From the NCBI GenBank assembly GCA_012274445.1, contig JAAROD010000026.1:372001-436000 (forward strand): 64,000 nt of DNA, written 5' to 3'. The stretch is from Sclerotiophoma versabilis (lineage: Eukaryota; Ascomycota; Dothideomycetes; Pleosporales; Didymellaceae). A program made the position numbers and the translations under genes. The notes beneath the pieces were generated by a model. It was not told the DNA's origin. It saw only the letters and a program-made list of their open reading frames with translations, and ran no database searches. This document shows positions 61,059 to 64,000 of this stretch, piece by piece. Numbering within the stretch: the first letter of the stretch is position 1; each line of letters starts with the position of its first letter.

Positions 61059-61821
61059 ATGGCTGGCCGCTTTCCGGTGCTCAGCACCTCTAACTTGCCT
61101 CCAGCATCAGCTTCAGAGCAGTCTGCGACAGCATCACCAGCACGTGGATCTGCTATGCTGAACTCAATCTTCAAGTCCGTTCGTGTTCCTGAGTTCCGCT
61201 TTCGATGGATGTTCTGGGCAGAGAAGGGTCAGCAAAGCGGCCCTAAGGACAAAACAGCACAGCCGGAAGAGTACGCATCAAGGCCGAAGCCGCTCGGTGA
61301 GCAGATTATCAGCATCAAGGAGTTTTATCAACACTTCAACAACATTCCGGTCGAGAGTCTGAAGCTACGAGATTCGATCCATCTGTTCCACATGGGTGTC
61401 AAGCCAGTGTGGGAGGACCCGCGGAACGCACGTGGTGGCGCGTGGTACTTCAAGGTCAGCAAGGACGTCGCGCCGCAATTCTGGCACGAGCTTTGCTTGC
61501 TTGCAGTTGGCGACGTCTTACAGGGTGCTGTTGAGACGAAGCGCGCTGGTCAGTAATAAGTCAGACAAAGACACATTAGCCCACTGACAATCCACAGCAT
61601 TCAACGACGACATTTGCGGCCTCTCATACTCTGTCCGCTGGAATGCGGTTCAGATTGCTGTTTGGAACCGCGACGCAGAAAATGAGGCGGGACGGGAGAA
61701 GCTGCTCAAGGTCATCCTCGAGAAGCTGTCGCCTGAGCTTCAGCCTAAGAAGGAGGACAGCTACTGGTACAAGGCACACAATGAGCACAAGGGCTTCATC
61801 GCCCAGGAGACGAAGGATTGA
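61059..61821 (+). CDS. eIF4E-family cap-binding protein, class II (4EHP-like)
   Basis: Two exons: 61,059-61,548 and 61,598-61,821, 237 aa. The 49-bp intron has GTCAGT and CACAG; phases agree. The eIF4E fold is clear: FRFRWMFWAEKG (Trp50), FYQHFNNI, RDSIHLFHMGVKPVWEDPRNARGGAWYFKV (cap-stacking Trp118 with Glu119), FWHELCLLAVGD and DDICGLSYSVR. The second cap-stacking Trp (Trp56 in human eIF4E) seems to be Tyr72 in PEEYAS, as in class II proteins. These usually bind caps more weakly and repress or fine-tune translation instead of driving it. The N-terminus (1-40) is Ser/Ala-rich and disordered. The start is chosen as the first Met of the only long frame. Confidence 0.85.
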
Positions 61822-62209
61822 GAAGAGGCACCTGGGATCTAGCTTGTCTGAAATGTACACTCGGTACATTCTTCTGTTTGATCATTACTTGCGATCGAAT
61901 ACGTTCATACACTAGCGGAGCATGACACAATGCATATCTCCGGTCAACACTGCCTTTGCGTGACTGCAGCTGCAATCCTCCTCCACTAAGTAGCATTTCC
62001 TGCGCTGTATTCAGAGCGCGCTCCTGTAACTTGATGCATGGTATGCGATTGTTTCGTCGTAGTTGATGCATGGTGGTGAGCAGCGAATCAAATACATTAC
62101 TTCCGATAGCTGGCCCGTGCTCTATGACAGCTCCTTCCTTCTCGAACGTCAACGCCATCGAACTCGCCGCACCGCACCAACACAACCCCATCCGCTCAGA
62201 CACATTGCC
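61822..62209. other. Intergenic, eIF4E-like 3' UTR and PHB1 promoter
   Basis: 388 bp. No gene seen. The C/A-rich stretch at 62,150-62,205, directly before the PHB1 start, looks like a 5' UTR. Confidence 0.45.
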
Positions 62210-63140
62210 ATGGCCGCCCTACCAAGCTCGATATTCCGCTGGGTCGTTCCCGGCGCCATCGCCTTCTCTGTCGCACAGTCGTCCATCTACGATGTCAAAG
62301 GTGGCACACGCGCCGTCATCTTCGACCGCTTATCCGGAGTGAAGGAGCAGGTGGTCAACGAGGGCACACATTTCCTGGTCCCCTGGCTGCAGCGCGCTAT
62401 CGTCTTCGATGTCCGCACACGGCCGAGGAACATCAGCACCACTACCGGATCCAAGGACATGCAGATGGTTACTCTGACGCTGAGGGTGCTGCATCGCCCG
62501 GAAGTCAAGCAGCTGCCTAAGATTTACCAGGTGCGTTCTTATACAGCAATTCTCTGAGAAGCTACAGCGCTGCTCGAAGAACATATTCAAAAAAGGGCAA
62601 ACTAACAGTGCCCAGAACCTTGGCCTCGACTATGACGAGCGTGTTCTCCCCTCGATTGGTAACGAAGTCCTTAAAGCCATCGTCGCGCAATTTGACGCCG
62701 CCGAACTCATCACCCAGCGTGAAGCCGTCTCGAACAAGATCCGCGCCGACTTACTCAAGCGCGCCAACGAGTTCAACATTGCCCTCGAGGACGTTTCCAT
62801 CACACACATGACCTTTGGCAAGGAGTTTACCAAAGCTGTTGAAGAGAAGCAGATTGCTCAGCAAGAAGCTGAGCGCGCCCGATTCGTCGTCGAGAAGGCT
62901 GAGCAGGAGAGGCAAGCTAACGTCATTCGGGCTGAGGGTGAGGCCGAGGCCGCCGACACAATCTCAAAGGCCGTGGCAAAGAGTGGTGATGGTCTTATTA
63001 TGATTCGAAGAATTGAGACACAAAAGGACATTGCGCAGATGCTGGCCAGGAATCCCAACGTCTCGTACCTGCCCGGTGGCAATGCGGGGTCTGACGGCGG
63101 GAAGACTGGCGGCAGCTTCCTGCTTGGTTTGAGGGGATAG
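62210..63140 (+). CDS. PHB1: Prohibitin 1
   Basis: Two exons: 62,210-62,530 and 62,616-63,140, 281 aa. The 85-bp intron (GTGCGT, branch ACTAACA, CCCAG) joins PKIYQ to NLGLDYDERVLPSI in phase 0. A short N-terminal hydrophobic anchor (about 8-26) is followed by the SPFH/prohibitin domain (about 28-190) with GGTRAVIFDRLSGV, EGTHFLVPWLQ and RPRNISTTTGSKDMQMV. A coiled coil (KQIAQQEAERARFVVEKAEQ and beyond) follows. The length is standard. PHB1 pairs with PHB2 in large rings in the inner mitochondrial membrane that protect membrane proteins and shape cristae. No break. Confidence 0.96.
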
Positions 63141-64000
63141 GGCAGCGAAGAAGCTTGAGGGTCTGGATGATGGATGATGGATATTAGCATGATGCATGAT
63201 CAGCGGCTCTACATTGGAAGCGCTGATGCTGTACTATATTGACTGTGGACATACCAACAGCAAAACTTCTCTGTAGCGCGAAGAACTAGTCTCCTCTTTC
63301 GTTCAACATACTCTTACTCTTCTCTTGTTGAGCCTCCGCAAGGCCTGGTGAGAGGACTACACAGCCGACTGACGAACTACCGATATGTGGCTCTAGTGTT
63401 CCTCCCTCTTACACTAGCTGAATACATACAGAAAACGAAGGATGGGTCTGATGTTCAATTCACACTGAAAAACTTCTTTCTTTGCTGATAAGAAATGCTC
63501 ACGCTGCAGTTTTCCTTGTGATTCCCACGCATTGATGAACCTAGTAGTCTTCTGTTGGTAGGTCATCACCAGAACATCATAGACCTCATACAGACATCAC
63601 CCGGCTATCATATCCACATCCGCGTCCCCGTCTTTCCTGTTCGGCATCACCAGCAACCTCCGCGGACAACAATCCATGATTGTCCAATGAAATGCCATTT
63701 TGGCCCTTTCGCCAACACCGATATGCACAACAGCGGATCGCTGCTTCCTAAAAATGGACTTTTCGTAAAAATATGCCTGTCAGGAGCCATTTTGTTGTTC
63801 ACTTTTCGCCGCGATCCGCGACCCCCGTCTCGGAAGAAATGACCGAACGAAGCAGAAAAGCATTAGACGCCGCGGATGATACATGATTCGCTCTTGGACG
63901 ATGCGCATTACAAGCAAAATCGAATTCTTTTCGTGGCAGCATGGAATTGTCACAAAAGCCATGTTTTCCTTTTTATATCTTTCATCAATATCGCACATCT
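63141..64000. other. PHB1 3' region, no further gene seen
   Basis: 860 bp to the window end. Short frames on both strands (for example 63,555-63,842 plus and 63,780-63,998 minus) overlap each other and lack any family feature. Confidence 0.45.

Noticed and set aside
63555..63998. Two short opposite-strand frames at the window end
   Set aside because: They overlap each other in a 3' intergenic region and lack recognisable features.
45890..64000. tRNA genes
   Set aside because: I looked for tRNA-like A/B boxes and cloverleaf arms in the intergenic regions and found nothing convincing; a covariance search was not possible.

Overview
The window comes from a filamentous ascomycete (Pezizomycotina). 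A Dothideomycete is my guess from gene content and gene style; I cannot name a species. The evidence is short introns (45-97 bp) with fungal branch sites, typical fungal housekeeping genes, and a sharp split into two compartments: a gene-free, TpA-saturated block (1 to about 45,885) and a balanced-GC, gene-bearing block (about 45,886 to 64,000). In the first block CpA and TpG are nearly gone and TAG/TAA crowd every frame, so no open frame of 60 codons survives. This is the footprint of repeat-induced point mutation (RIP).

Repeat block. Positions 1-16,365 are three tandem copies of a 5,455-bp unit, identical by my reading, followed by a partial fourth copy that diverges from 16,408. Each unit holds an antisense Copia gag piece with its LTR, a decayed gag-like stretch with a zinc-knuckle fossil, an hAT-transposase relic between roughly 245-bp inverted arms, and a lone sense LTR. 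From 16,693 to 45,725 there is a pile of nested elements. A 7.45-kb Copia (17,166-24,615) sits in an older broken Copia. That older element is also cut by a Fot1/pogo element (25,740-27,599) and by a DNA transposon (28,179-42,469). The DNA transposon contains a second full Copia (29,509-36,959) and a 502-bp hAT-like insert. The older Copia ends in its 3' LTR (44,197-44,485), inside another piece of the DNA transposon, which is in turn joined to a Fot1 end (45,188-45,725). The Copia family has an extra 1.5-kb region after RNase H that reads like a Q/S/R-rich, coiled-coil protein.

Gene block. The boundary falls right at the stop codon of a 2-oxoglutarate oxygenase gene (minus strand). It is followed by IBA57 (mitochondrial Fe-S protein maturation, minus) and a PTM1/GPR107-like seven-helix membrane protein (minus), which shares a 341-bp divergent promoter with CTU2/NCS2 (tRNA 2-thiolation, plus). 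Next is a degraded stretch (52.5-55.75 kb) with three broken genes: a short-chain dehydrogenase, an MFS transporter and a DUF1749 alpha/beta hydrolase. After about 2 kb with at most one small Cys-rich ORF come an intact DUF1264/OBAP-like gene, a convergent NOPCHAP1-like (DUF4598) gene, a class II eIF4E-type cap-binding protein, and prohibitin PHB1. The intact genes are mostly housekeeping (mitochondrial maturation, tRNA modification, snoRNP assembly, translation, prohibitin ring) and do not form one pathway. The broken cluster between them looks like a decaying accessory island.
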